Of a stretch of 64,000 nt of DNA, positions 35,884 to 45,508 are shown one piece after another. The DNA comes from Streptomyces sp. NBC_00223 (GTDB lineage Bacteria; Actinomycetota; Actinomycetes; Streptomycetales; Streptomycetaceae). Location of the stretch: NCBI RefSeq assembly GCF_036199905.1, contig NZ_CP108109.1, positions 2,480,001 to 2,544,000 of the forward strand, read 5' to 3'. Position numbers and translations under genes: made by a program. The notes under the pieces were generated by a model. It had not been told where the DNA came from. It did not search any database and saw only the letters and a program-made list of their open reading frames with translations. Position 1 is the first letter of the stretch. Each line of letters begins with the position of its first letter.

Positions 35884-36063
35884 GCAGCCGATTCTACGGG
35901 GGCGGCGGCACTGCTCCCGCCGGTTGTCCACAGGCCGCCGGCCCGGTCCCGGGCGGCCCTCGGACCGGGACCGGCTGTTACCAAGTGGTTGCCGCCCTGA
36001 GGTAAAGAAGCGGTAGGGCGGACGAGAGGATGGGCGGACTCGTTAACGGAGGGGACGAAGCCC

Positions 36064-37083
36064 ATGAGTTACAACCAGCCGCCACCGAACCCGTACGGGG
36101 AGCAACCCCAGGGCGGCGGCTACGGCCAGCCGCAGCAGGGCGGTTACGGCCAGCCCCAGCCGCCGCAGCAGGGGGGCTACGGCCAGCCCCAGCCGGGCGG
36201 TTACGGCCAACCGCAGGCCCCGCAGCCCGGATACGGCCCACCGCAGGCCCCGGCGCCCGGTTACGGCTACCCACAGCAGGGTCCGCCCCCGCAGCAGCCC
36301 TACGGGCAGCCGAACCCGTACGGGCAGGTGCCCCCGCAGCAGCCGCCGTACGGCCAGCAGCCCGACTACGGCTATCCGCAGCCGCCGGCTCCGCAGCGCG
36401 GCGGGGGCAAGCGCACCGGGATCATCATCGGTGTCGTGGTCGTCCTGGTCGCGGTCGGCGCCGGTGTCTTCCTCCTCGCCAGGAGCGACGGCGACGGGGG
36501 TTCGGTCGCCAACGACGGCAAGAAATACAAGCTGACCACGCCCGCCGTCGTCGCCACGGACTACAAGAAGAGCGACACCTCCGCCGACGACGACGGCTTC
36601 GACGACTCGGACCTCGGCAAGCTCAAGGCGCTGGGCATGACCGACCCGCAGCGGGTCACCGCCGCCTACCAGAGCGGCAACCAGCTCACCGGCAAGATGC
36701 TGGAGTTCAGCGGTGTGTGGGGCACGGTCAAGGACCCGGAGAAGGTCGTCGACGGCATGTTCTCCGAGCTGTCCAAGCAGGCCACCAAGGAGGGCACCGA
36801 CAGCGACGGCAACACGACCGAACTCGTGGGCAGCGCGCAGAAGGTCAAGCCCGCCGGGCTCGACGACGCCGTCATGGAGTGCCAGAGCGTCAAGTACACC
36901 GAGAAGTCCTCGGGCACGTCCTTCACGATGCCGATCTGCATGTGGGCCGACTACAGCACCGTCGGCTACACGGTCCCGATCGACCTCACGGCGATCGTCT
37001 CCGGGGGCGGCGGCCTGTCGATCGACGCCGCCGCCGAGCTGACCGCCAAGGTCCGCACCGACACGCGCGTCGAGATCAAGTAG
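36064..37083 (+). CDS. single-span membrane protein with a Gly/Gln/Tyr/Pro-rich N-terminal tail, function unknown
   Basis: 339 residues, ATG 36064 with GGAGGGG nine nt upstream. The first 110 residues are nearly all G, Q, P and Y in GGYGQPQ-like repeats, a prion-like or proline-rich disordered tail in the cytoplasm. After RGGGKRTG comes one membrane helix (about 119-139), then a soluble outer domain of about 200 residues with two cysteines (VMECQSV and MPICMWAD) that may form a disulfide, and an Asp-rich segment. Proteins of this plan (PQ-rich tail, one helix, outer beta-rich domain) are common and multi-copy in Streptomyces, but I do not know a function. It is alone on the plus strand, divergent from valS and convergent with clpX. 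Confidence 0.75.
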   Translation: MSYNQPPPNPYGEQPQGGGYGQPQQGGYGQPQPPQQGGYGQPQPGGYGQPQAPQPGYGPPQAPAPGYGYPQQGPPPQQPYGQPNPYGQVPPQQPPYGQQPDYGYPQPPAPQRGGGKRTGIIIGVVVVLVAVGAGVFLLARSDGDGGSVANDGKKYKLTTPAVVATDYKKSDTSADDDGFDDSDLGKLKALGMTDPQRVTAAYQSGNQLTGKMLEFSGVWGTVKDPEKVVDGMFSELSKQATKEGTDSDGNTTELVGSAQKVKPAGLDDAVMECQSVKYTEKSSGTSFTMPICMWADYSTVGYTVPIDLTAIVSGGGGLSIDAAAELTAKVRTDTRVEIK

Positions 37084-37100
37084 CGCCGCACACGCATGGA

Positions 37101-37139
37101 AAGGGGGCGCCCGGTCCTTCCCGGACCGGGCGCCCCCTT
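37101..37139. terminator. bidirectional terminator between the membrane-protein gene and clpX
   Basis: Perfect 17-bp stem: AAGGGGGCGCCCGGTCC (37101-37117) and its complement (37123-37139) around TTCCC. It is symmetrical in A/T ends, lies 18 bp past the plus-strand stop and 26 bp past the clpX stop, and so can serve both genes. Confidence 0.85.
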
Positions 37140-37164
37140 CGTGTGCCGACTGTGCCCGCGGGGG

Positions 37165-38448
<1,284 letters not shown>

Positions 38449-38663
38449 GAGGTGTTTCCCCTTCGCCTGGGTTCCGCCGACCTTCAACGGAGCCTGGTGC
38501 TTCTCTCATCGACGGTACCTTGCCGTACCCCCCGTGTGGGCCCCCCTTGGACGTACTCGCTCACCGAGTCCGTACCGTGTCCGAGGGAGGCCGTTCGCGC
38601 GGGCGGACCGTCCGACTGCTGACGGACCCTTGCGGAGACCCTGCCGGACCTGTGGAACAGGGC

Positions 38664-39359
38664 TCAGTGGGGGATCTCGGAGGACACGGAAGTCTTGCGG
38701 GTGGACACGATCTGGTCGACCAGACCGTAGGCCAGCGACTCCTCGGCGGTGAGGATCTTGTCGCGCTCGATGTCGTCGCGGATCTGCTCGATCGGCGTGG
38801 TGGAGTGCTTGGCGAGCATCTCCTCCAGCTGCTGGCGCATCCGGATGATCTCGTTCGCCGCGATCTCCAGGTCGGAGACCTGACCGCGGCCGGTCTCGCT
38901 GTACGGCTGGTGGATCAGCACCCGCGCGTTCGGCAGGGCCATCCGCTTGCCGGGGCTGCCGGCGGCCAGCAGCACGGCCGCGGCGGAGGCCGCCTGGCCC
39001 ATGCAGACCGTCTGGATGTCGGGCTTCACGAACTGCATGGTGTCGTAGATCGCCGTCAGCGCGGTGAAGGAGCCACCGGGGCTGTTGATGTAGACGGAGA
39101 TGTCACGGTCGGGGTCCATCGACTCCAGGCACAGCAGCTGGGCCATGACGTCGTTGGCGGAGGCGTCGTCGATCTGCACGCCGAGGAAGATCACCCGCTC
39201 CTCGAAGAGCTTCGCGTACGGGTCGTACTCGCGCACGCCCTGCGAGGTGCGCTCGACGAAGCGCGGGATGACATAGCGGGCCTCGGCGGAGAACACGCCG
39301 GGGCGCTCGGCCTCGGTGCGCTCGTACAGGCCGCTGCCGGGGAAGTTCAAGGGGTTCAC
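38664..39359 (-). CDS. clpP2: ATP-dependent Clp protease proteolytic subunit ClpP2
   Basis: 231 residues. Start GTG 39359 ((M)[13 protein letters not shown]) has an AGGA eight nt upstream; the frame remains open far into clpP1, but that is not family-like. Catalytic S125 in [10 protein letters not shown]150 in LIHQPY, and an Asp in the IRDDIERD region. ClpP1 and ClpP2 together form the mixed tetradecamer of actinobacteria, essential in many species. 94 bp downstream of clpP1. Confidence 0.95.
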   Translation of the reverse strand: MNPLNFPGSGLYERTEAERPGVFSAEARYVIPRFVERTSQGVREYDPYAKLFEERVIFLGVQIDDASANDVMAQLLCLESMDPDRDISVYINSPGGSFTALTAIYDTMQFVKPDIQTVCMGQAASAAAVLLAAGSPGKRMALPNARVLIHQPYSETGRGQVSDLEIAANEIIRMRQQLEEMLAKHSTTPIEQIRDDIERDKILTAEESLAYGLVDQIVSTRKTSVSSEIPH

Positions 39360-39453
39360 GTCCACCGTCCTGGTGATGAAGAGCTTCGAGGGATCTGGGG
39401 GCTCGTCGGCCGGGGGCCGGCTTCCGGGGCCGGGCCCGCGGGCCCGGCCGGGC

Positions 39454-40083
39454 TCAGGCCGCCGGGCCGCCGGCGCCGGTGCCGCCGCCGCCCGGGACAT
39501 GCGCGGCGGAGAGCATGACGCCGTCCAGCAGGCCGTACTCCTTGGCCTCCTCGGCGGAGAACCAGCGGTCGCGGTCGGAGTCCTTGGTGATCTGCTCGAA
39601 GGTCTGGCCGGAGTGCTGGGCGATCAGCTCGGCCATCCGGCGCTTGGTGTGCAGCAGCTGCTCGGCCTGGATCTTGATGTCGGTCGCGGAGCCGCCCAGG
39701 CCCGCGGAGGGCTGGTGCATCAGGATGCGGGTGTTCGGCAGCGCGAACCGCTTGCCGGGGGTGCCCGCGGTGAGCAGGAACTGGCCCATCGAGGCGGCCA
39801 TGCCCATGGCGATGGTGACCACGTCGTTCTTGATGAACTGCATGGTGTCGTAGATCGCCATACCGGCGGTCACGGAGCCGCCGGGGCTGTTGATGTAGAG
39901 GAAGATGTCCTTGTCCGGTTCCGCGGCAAGGAGGAGCAGCTGCGCGGTGATCTTGTTGGCGATGTCATCGTCGACAGCCTGGCCGAGGAAGATGATTCGC
40001 TCGCCGAGCAGTCGGTTGTAGACCTGGTCGCCGAGGCCACCGAAGGTCGGCTCGCCGGCGGCGGAAGGCATCGGAGTAGTCAC
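39454..40083 (-). CDS. clpP1: ATP-dependent Clp protease proteolytic subunit ClpP1
   Basis: 209 residues from GTG 40083 with AGGTGG just upstream. S98 in GMAASMG, H123 in LMHQPSAG and the aspartate in SDRDRWF form the triad. The C-terminus is a Gly/Ala/Pro tail. First gene of the clpP1P2 operon, with a promoter and a ClgR-like operator upstream. Confidence 0.96.
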   Translation of the reverse strand: MTTPMPSAAGEPTFGGLGDQVYNRLLGERIIFLGQAVDDDIANKITAQLLLLAAEPDKDIFLYINSPGGSVTAGMAIYDTMQFIKNDVVTIAMGMAASMGQFLLTAGTPGKRFALPNTRILMHQPSAGLGGSATDIKIQAEQLLHTKRRMAELIAQHSGQTFEQITKDSDRDRWFSAEEAKEYGLLDGVMLSAAHVPGGGGTGAGGPAA

Positions 40084-40186
40084 GTATCCACCTGCTCGTT
40101 GTCGGACGGCGGACAGGCCGTCACAGGGTCTTCGTCAGGGCCGGGGACGGCCACTGGCTGCCGCGCCCCCGCCCTCCTACTAACGG

Positions 40187-40214
40187 ACCCTAACGCGCAG
40201 GTGGGGCCCGGCAA
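40187..40214 (-). promoter_or_regulatory. clpP1P2 promoter
   Basis: Minus-strand TTGCCG (40214-40209), 16 nt spacer, TAGGGT (40192-40187), close to the Streptomyces housekeeping consensus. Predicted transcription start near 40180, about 97 nt before the clpP1 start codon. Confidence 0.5.
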
Positions 40215-40233
40215 TCCCCTACGCGGAACTGTT

Positions 40234-40244
40234 CGCTGTGAGCG
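40234..40244 (-). promoter_or_regulatory. ClgR-like operator upstream of clpP1P2
   Basis: The minus strand reads CGCTCACAGCG followed by AAC, which fits the actinobacterial ClgR core CGCYNANRGCG with WWS flank as I recall it, and the plus strand reads GTTCGCTGTGAGCG. It is centred near -59 from the predicted start, where an activator would bind. ClgR activates clpP1 and clpC1 in Streptomyces lividans, so the site makes biological sense. Confidence 0.6.
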
Positions 40245-40302
40245 CAGGGTGGGCTGAACCGCGGCCGCGAGGGGTACGGGCCCGGGTACCGGGCCAATGG
40301 TT

Positions 40303-40336
40303 ACGGGCCCGAACGCCGATCGACGTTCGGGCCCGT
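40303..40336 (-). terminator. tig terminator
   Basis: Arms ACGGGCCCGAACG (40303-40315) and CGTTCGGGCCCGT (40324-40336), 13-bp perfect stem with an 8-nt loop, 28 bp beyond the tig stop. Confidence 0.75.
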
Positions 40337-40363
40337 GACGCGTGGACCGGACGGGGTGCCGGA

Positions 40364-41794
40364 TCAGCTCTTGTCGGCGTCGCCCTCGTCGGAGACCTCG
40401 GAGGTCTCGGCGGCGGCGGCCTTCTGGGCGTCGGCCAGGTCGGCGGGCGAGGAGACGTTGACGGTCTCGCCGTCCTCGTCCTCGTCGTCGTCCAGGTCGA
40501 CCGGCTCACCGTTGGAGTCGGTGACCTTGGCGGCCTCCACGACCGCGGCCAGCGCCTTGCCGCGGGCGACCTCGCCGACGAGCATCGGCACCTGGCCACC
40601 CTCGACGACGGCCTGCGCGAACTGGTCGGGGGTCATGCCGGAGGTGGCCGCGCGGCGCATGAGGTGCTCGGTGAGCTCCTCCTGGTTGACCGACAGCTTC
40701 TCCTTGTTGACCAGCTCGTCCAGGATGAACTGGGTCTTGATGCCCTTGACCGCCTGGGCCTCCAGCTCCGCGTCGTACTCCTCGCGGGTCTTGCCCTCGC
40801 GCTCCAGGTAGGTCTCCCAGGTCAGACCGAGGCCCGGGAACTGGTGATGCTCCAGGTTGTGCGTACGGGTCTCGATCTCGTCCTTGAGCAGCTTCTCCGG
40901 GATCGGGACCTCGACCAGCTCGATGAGGGCGTCGAGCACCTTCTCCTGGGCCTGGGTGGCCTGGTCGTACGACTTCATCCGCTCCAGGCGCTTGCGGCTG
41001 TCCGCGCGCAGCTCCTCAAGGGTGTCGAACTCGGAGGCGAGCTGGGCGAAGTCGTCGTCCAGGTCGGGCAGTTCACGGCTCTGGACGTCGGAGACGTCGA
41101 CCTTGACGGACGCCTCGCGGCCGGCCGCGGAGCCGCCCTTGAGCTCGGAGGCGAAGGTGGCGGAGCCGCCCTTCTCCAGGCCGATGACGGCCTCGTCGAT
41201 GCCGTCGAGGAGCTGGCCCGAGCCGATGGTGTAGCTGACGCCCGAGGCGACGCCGTCCTCCAGCACCTCGCCGTCGACCGATGCCTCCAGGTCGACCACG
41301 ACGACGTCGCCGTCGGCGGCCGGGCGGTCGGCGGGCGTGGTGGAGGCGAAGCGGTCGCGCAGCTGCTCCAGCGACTCGTCCACGTCCTCCTCCGACACCG
41401 TGACGGCGTCGACGGTGACCTCGATGCCGGAGTAGTCCGGGATCTCGATCGTCGGGCGGACGTCCACCTCGGCGGTGAACTTGAGCTCGTCGCCGTCGTT
41501 GAACTCGGTGATGTCCACGTCGGGCTGGCCGAGAACGTTCAGCTCCCCGTCGTTGACCGCCTCCGTGTAGAACTTCGGCAGCGCGTCGTTGATGGCCTCT
41601 TCGAGGACCGCGCCACGGCCGAACCGCTGGTCGATGACGCGCGCAGGGATCTTGCCCTTGCGGAAGCCCGGCACCGTGACCTGCTGGTTGATCTTCTTGT
41701 ACGCCGCGTCGAGGCTGGGCTTGAGCTCCTCGAAGGGCACCTCGACAGTGAGTCGAACCCGGGTCGGGTTCAGAGTCTCGACGGCGCTCTTCAC
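40364..41794 (-). CDS. tig: trigger factor (ribosome-associated chaperone and peptidyl-prolyl isomerase)
   Basis: 476 residues starting [24 protein letters not shown]. The ribosome-docking signature GFRKGKIP is present near residue 45, the FKBP-type isomerase domain is in the middle ([33 protein letters not shown]), followed by the helical arms. The last 50 residues are an acidic disordered tail (DDDEDEDGE), common in actinobacterial trigger factors. Upstream of clpP1P2, but separated by a terminator and its own promoter region. Confidence 0.96.
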   Translation of the reverse strand: MKSAVETLNPTRVRLTVEVPFEELKPSLDAAYKKINQQVTVPGFRKGKIPARVIDQRFGRGAVLEEAINDALPKFYTEAVNDGELNVLGQPDVDITEFNDGDELKFTAEVDVRPTIEIPDYSGIEVTVDAVTVSEEDVDESLEQLRDRFASTTPADRPAADGDVVVVDLEASVDGEVLEDGVASGVSYTIGSGQLLDGIDEAVIGLEKGGSATFASELKGGSAAGREASVKVDVSDVQSRELPDLDDDFAQLASEFDTLEELRADSRKRLERMKSYDQATQAQEKVLDALIELVEVPIPEKLLKDEIETRTHNLEHHQFPGLGLTWETYLEREGKTREEYDAELEAQAVKGIKTQFILDELVNKEKLSVNQEELTEHLMRRAATSGMTPDQFAQAVVEGGQVPMLVGEVARGKALAAVVEAAKVTDSNGEPVDLDDDEDEDGETVNVSSPADLADAQKAAAAETSEVSDEGDADKS

Positions 41795-41984
41795 GGTTGG
41801 GTCTCCTTGGGGCTTTACGTTGATGGGGGCGACCGAGGGTCAAACGGTGTCCATGGGGTACACGGCCACGCCGACTGCTCGGTTGCCAGCGGCCCATCCT
41901 ACCGGTACCACAAACGTCCCGGGCGGGGTCGTACGCCGCCCCGCGCGGCACACGGCCCCTGAGCCCCGACCATCGAGGAACTGC

Positions 41985-42061
41985 TGGTCGGGGTGGCCGG
42001 ATTCGAACCGACGGCCTTCCGCTCCCAAAGCGGACGCGCTACCAAGCTGCGCCACACCCCG
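41985..42061 (-). tRNA. tRNA-Pro (anticodon UGG)
   Basis: 77-nt cloverleaf on the minus strand. Acceptor CGGGGTG pairs with CACCCCG, discriminator A, and CCA is encoded (41985-41987). D-loop AGCTTGGTAGCGC, anticodon arm CCGCT-TTGGGAG-CGG with anticodon TGG, and T-arm GGTTCGAATCC. Decodes CCN, mainly CCA/CCG. Confidence 0.96.
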
Positions 42062-42172
42062 CTGGTGCGACACGTAGAGTACATGCCCTCGTACCCGCGG
42101 GCAGCCGGCATTCCACCCGCGGCTCCGCCGGTTCGACCGACTGCTGTGCGATGTGCCAGAATCACAGGCGCT

Positions 42173-42243
42173 GCGGGCGTAGCTCAATGGTAGAGCCCTA
42201 GTCTTCCAAACTAGCTACGCGGGTTCGATTCCCGTCGCCCGCT
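42173..42243 (+). tRNA. tRNA-Gly (anticodon UCC)
   Basis: 71 nt. Acceptor GCGGGCG pairs with CGCCCGC, discriminator T; D-loop AGCTCAATGGTAGAGC; anticodon loop CTTCCAA with TCC; T-loop GGTTCGATTCC. CCA is not encoded. A weak promoter, TTCGAC-19 nt-CAGAAT (42132-42162), lies just upstream; a strong terminator follows. Confidence 0.96.
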
Positions 42244-42250
42244 CTTGATG

Positions 42251-42299
42251 GCCGCGGCCCAGGTGGCGGAGGGATTCCGGCACCTGGGCCGCGGCTTTT
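42251..42299 (+). terminator. intrinsic terminator of tRNA-Gly
   Basis: Perfect 15-bp stem GCCGCGGCCCAGGTG (42251-42265) and CACCTGGGCCGCGGC (42281-42295) directly followed by TTTT, the classic form that is unusual in Streptomyces. It also lies at the end of the minus-strand Lrp/AsnC gene. Confidence 0.85.
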
Positions 42300-42325
42300 C
42301 CCCTCTCCGGGCAGGTCGTGGGCGG

Positions 42326-42778
42326 TCAGTCGACCGGGACGCCCTGCGGGGACTTGATGCGCTTCATGATCATCTGTGAGTTGACGTCCGAGACACCCGG
42401 CAGGGCGATCAGCTTCTCGGTCCAGAACCGCTCGTACGCGTCGGAGTCCGCCACCGCGATCCGCAGCAGGCACCCGGGGGCGCCGTAGAGCCGGTACGCC
42501 TCGACCACGTCGGGGGTGGACTGGAGCTCCGCCTCGAAGGCGGCGACCGAGTCGCGGTCACGGTGGACCTCCACGGACGCGAAGACCTCGAAGCCCCGGC
42601 CGACCGCCGCCGGGTCGACCACCGCGCGGTAGGTCTGGATCACCCCGTCGTCCTCCAGTTGGCGCACCCGGCGCAGACACGGGGACGGGGTGAGCCCCAC
42701 CCGGTGGGCCAGTTCCTGGTTGGTCAGCCGGCCGTCCGCCTGGAGCTCTCGCAGGATTCTTCTGTCGATGGCGTCCAT
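42326..42778 (-). CDS. Lrp/AsnC family transcriptional regulator
   Basis: 150 residues from ATG 42778 (MDAIDRRILRELQADGRLTNQELAHRVGLTPSP), the winged HTH of the family, followed by the ligand-binding RAM domain (FASVEVHRDRD; AYRLYGAPGCLLRIAV; LPGVSDVNSQMIMKRIK). It senses an amino acid by family precedent. It is divergent from the asparaginase gene across 120 bp that carry an inverted repeat, so it probably controls that gene and itself, with asparagine or aspartate as the candidate ligand. Confidence 0.92.
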   Translation of the reverse strand: MDAIDRRILRELQADGRLTNQELAHRVGLTPSPCLRRVRQLEDDGVIQTYRAVVDPAAVGRGFEVFASVEVHRDRDSVAAFEAELQSTPDVVEAYRLYGAPGCLLRIAVADSDAYERFWTEKLIALPGVSDVNSQMIMKRIKSPQGVPVD

Positions 42779-42805
42779 AGCGGCATTTTGTAGCACGACT
42801 GGCCG

Positions 42806-42821
42806 AATACTGGCGAGTATT
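42806..42821. promoter_or_regulatory. inverted repeat in the Lrp/asparaginase intergenic region, putative operator
   Basis: AATACT (42806-42811) GGCG AGTATT (42816-42821) lies in an AT-richer 120-bp divergent promoter. A second pair, ATCATAT (42827-42833) and ATATCAT (42848-42854), follows on the asparaginase side. Both fit a Lrp-type control region, with no experimental basis. Confidence 0.5.
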
Positions 42822-42898
42822 AGCAATCATATGGCAGGTCTACGCGCATATCATTGTGTCTCACGAGAACCACGTGACCAAAGGGAGGCGGGAGCAGC

Positions 42899-43954
42899 GT
42901 GCGACATGTTGTGGTCATCAGTACCGGAGGCACCATCGCCAGCCGGTGGCAGGGCGACGGCTACGCGGCCGAAGCCGACGGCCAGGAAGTCCTCGCCGCG
43001 GGCGCGGTGCCCGAGGACGTGGACGTCCGCGTCGTCGACCTGTTCACGGTCAACAGCTCCCGGCTGACCACCGACCACCAGCTCCGCCTGCTGCACGCCG
43101 TCCACGAGGTGCTGGCCGACCCCTCGGTGGACGGCGTCGTGGTGACCCACGGTACGGACACCCTGGAGGAGTCCGCCTTCTTCCTCGACCTCTTCCACGC
43201 CGACCGCCGTCCGGTGGTCTTCACAGGCGCCCAGAGGCCGCTGGACGCCGAGGACGGCGACGCGGCGGGCAATCTCTACGACGCGCTGCTGACCGCCGCC
43301 ACCGGCCGGGACATCGGCGCCGTGATCGTCTTCGCGGGCCAGGTCTTCGCGGCCCGCGGCACCGTCAAGAAGCACACCGTGGACGCCCGCGCCTTCGGCG
43401 ACCCGGACGGACTCCCGCTGGGCCGGGTCGAGTTCGGCCGGGTGAGCTGGGGACGGCGGCGGCCGCGGCCCGCGGCGCTGCCGATGCCCGCGCCCGGCGC
43501 GACCGTCCCCCGGGTGGACGTCCTGATGCACCACAGCGACGGCGACGCGGTGCTCTTCGACGCCTCGCTGGCGGCGGGCGCGCGGGGGGTCGTGGTGGTC
43601 GGCACGGGCGCCGGGAACGCGAATCCGGACGTGGCCGACGCCGTGCGCCGGGCCACTGAGGACGGCGTCCTGGTGGCCGTCAGCACACGGGTGGCGGCGG
43701 GGGCGGTGGCGCCGATCTACACCGGCGGCGGGGCGGTGGACCTGGTGGCGGCGGGGGCGCTGCTGACCGGCACCCTGCGGTCCGGCCAGGCCCGGATCGC
43801 GGTGCTCGCGGCGCTGCTGGCCGCGGGAAGCGGTACGGACGGGGCGGGTCTGGAACGGGCGGACGCGGCCGAGACGCTGCGGCGGATCCTGGCGGCCCCG
43901 GCGCAGTCGCTGCCCGCGTCAGAGCTTTATCTGGTTGATGGTGTCCGCAAGTGA
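42899..43954 (+). CDS. L-asparaginase
   Basis: Hydrolyses asparagine to aspartate and ammonia. 351 residues from GTG 42899 with GGGAG four nt upstream. ISTGGTIASRWQGDG holds the first catalytic Thr, VVTHGTDTLEESAFF the second (Thr-Asp pair), and PVVFTGAQRP supports the fold. No signal peptide, so it should be cytoplasmic. The last 36 nt overlap the 3' end of a small gene on the other strand. Divergent from the Lrp-type regulator. Confidence 0.9.
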   Translation: MRHVVVISTGGTIASRWQGDGYAAEADGQEVLAAGAVPEDVDVRVVDLFTVNSSRLTTDHQLRLLHAVHEVLADPSVDGVVVTHGTDTLEESAFFLDLFHADRRPVVFTGAQRPLDAEDGDAAGNLYDALLTAATGRDIGAVIVFAGQVFAARGTVKKHTVDARAFGDPDGLPLGRVEFGRVSWGRRRPRPAALPMPAPGATVPRVDVLMHHSDGDAVLFDASLAAGARGVVVVGTGAGNANPDVADAVRRATEDGVLVAVSTRVAAGAVAPIYTGGGAVDLVAAGALLTGTLRSGQARIAVLAALLAAGSGTDGAGLERADAAETLRRILAAPAQSLPASELYLVDGVRK

Positions 43955-44113
43955 CGTCAGGAAGCGGTTGACCGACGGCGCCATGTTCGTCGAGGCGACG
44001 AAGAAGCCGAAGAGGGCCGCCACGATCGCCGGCCCCACCTTGATGGACTTCGACCTGATCATGATGACCAGGACGATCGCCAGGAGAAGCACAGCGGACG
44101 CGGAGATAACCAC
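43919..44113 (-). CDS. small membrane protein, function unknown
   Basis: 64 residues, GTG 44113 preceded by AGAGGAAG. One clear membrane helix (about 5-20, ASAVLLLAIVLVIMIR), a second hydrophobic helix (VGPAIVAALFGFFVAST) and a short tail ending ADTINQIKL. Similar short proteins occur in many Streptomyces, often several per genome, but I know no function. Its 3' end overlaps the asparaginase gene antisense by 36 nt. Composition is less GC-biased than the neighbours. Confidence 0.6.
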   Translation of the reverse strand: MVISASAVLLLAIVLVIMIRSKSIKVGPAIVAALFGFFVASTNMAPSVNRFLTSLADTINQIKL

Positions 44114-44227
44114 AGCGGATCACTTCCTCTTTCGGTGAGACCTTGCCCGTCGGGGGACCACGCCGCCGCCCCCGCCTCGCCCGTGCCCATGGTGCCATCC
44201 GGCACCGTCACAGGTGATGCGAACGGC

Positions 44228-45391
44228 TCATACTCCCATTCCCGTGGGCTGGTCCCGGCACACCACAAGCAACGCCCGGTCGTCGTTGACGTCTTTGGCG
44301 ACCGCCTCGATCAACCGCCAGGCGGAGCCGCGGAATCCGGTGGCCACGAAGCGGTCCGCCTCGCCCATCAGCCGGTCCATGCCCTCGGCGAGATCACGGC
44401 CGGGCGCCTCCACCAGGCCGTCGGTGAAGAGCATCAGCACGTCACCGCTGCGCAACGTCCCCTTGACGCCGTGGAATTCGGCCCCGTCGTACACCCCGAG
44501 CAGCGGCCCCTCCGCGGCCTTCTCCTCCCAGCGCCCGCTGCCCGCGTGGAGTTGGATGCCCGGCAGATGGCCGGCCGAGAGCAGTTCGTAGTCGCCGCTC
44601 TCCAGGTCGAGCACGAGATGCACCGAAGTGGCGAATCCCTCCTCCCAGTTCTGCCGCAGCAGATAGCCGTTGGCGGCCGTGAGGAAGGCGTGCGGCGGCA
44701 GCGAGCCCAGCAGGCCGCCGAAGGCGCCGGACAGCAGCAGCGAACGCGAGGCCGCGTCCATGCCCTTGCCCGAGACGTCGGTGAGCACGGCCTCAAGTAT
44801 CCGGCCGCCGGAGCCGCGGGTGGCGACCACGAAGTCACCGGAGAAGGACTGGCCGCCGGCCGGCCGCAGCGCCATCTCGGCGTGCCAGCCGCCGGGCAGC
44901 CGCGGCAGTCTGCTCTGCACCCGGATGCGTTCGCGCAGGTCGAACAGCATGGTGTGGCCGCGCCGCCAGGGCACCCCGACCCGGGCCCTGAACTGCGCGA
45001 TGATCAGCCCGGTCAGCGCCACCGCGGTGACCACGAGCACCGTGCCGGGCGTGACCCGCGCCGGGCCCTCCCGGTACGGGCCGAGCACCGCGGACTCCAC
45101 CACCAGCGCGACGGCGGAGGCCGCGTAGAGCAGCAGGAGGCTGGCCGGGCGCAGCAGCAGCCCGCCGGTCAGGATGGGCAGCACCAGGGCGCTGGGCGGG
45201 CACCACACGGGCGTGCAGACGGTGGTGTACGCCAACGCCGGGATGGTCACGGCCAGTACGGCCAGTCCGGCCCAGTCGGAGGCGTCGCCGCGGAAGTAGT
45301 CGACGGCGGACTTGCGCACGGCGAGGCGGACCCGGTGCAGCCATCTTCGCCACCGCAGTCCTAGACCTTCGCTTGCCACGCCTTTTGCCAT
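44228..45391 (-). CDS. membrane PP2C-type protein phosphatase (SpoIIE domain)
   Basis: 387 residues. Four or five membrane helices at about 40-140, then a SpoIIE/RsbU-type phosphatase with SGDFVVATR, TDVSGKGMDAASRS, GHLPGIQL, FTDGLVEA and NDDRALLVV, which supply the metal-binding aspartates, so it should be active. Such enzymes dephosphorylate anti-anti-sigma factors (STAS proteins) in partner-switching cascades. No anti-sigma kinase or STAS gene lies beside it. Divergent from the Eis-like gene. Confidence 0.88.
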   Translation of the reverse strand: MAKGVASEGLGLRWRRWLHRVRLAVRKSAVDYFRGDASDWAGLAVLAVTIPALAYTTVCTPVWCPPSALVLPILTGGLLLRPASLLLLYAASAVALVVESAVLGPYREGPARVTPGTVLVVTAVALTGLIIAQFRARVGVPWRRGHTMLFDLRERIRVQSRLPRLPGGWHAEMALRPAGGQSFSGDFVVATRGSGGRILEAVLTDVSGKGMDAASRSLLLSGAFGGLLGSLPPHAFLTAANGYLLRQNWEEGFATSVHLVLDLESGDYELLSAGHLPGIQLHAGSGRWEEKAAEGPLLGVYDGAEFHGVKGTLRSGDVLMLFTDGLVEAPGRDLAEGMDRLMGEADRFVATGFRGSAWRLIEAVAKDVNDDRALLVVCRDQPTGMGV

Positions 45392-45508
45392 GTTCCGGCG
45401 ACCCTACCCACGGATGGCCCTGCCGTGCAGGCCGGATGCCCTGTGAGCTTCTTCCCGACGAGCGGAAATACGTTCGCCCGTACGGGGCCGGCCTGGTAGG
45501 CAGTGAGG

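Noticed and set aside
35884..36063. T-box riboswitch upstream of valS
   Set aside because: No T-box core sequence or specifier-loop structure was recognisable; actinobacterial T-boxes usually precede ileS.
38449..38663. A second ClgR site upstream of clpX
   Set aside because: GTTCGCGCGGGCGGAC looks similar but does not keep the CGC-N5-GCG spacing.
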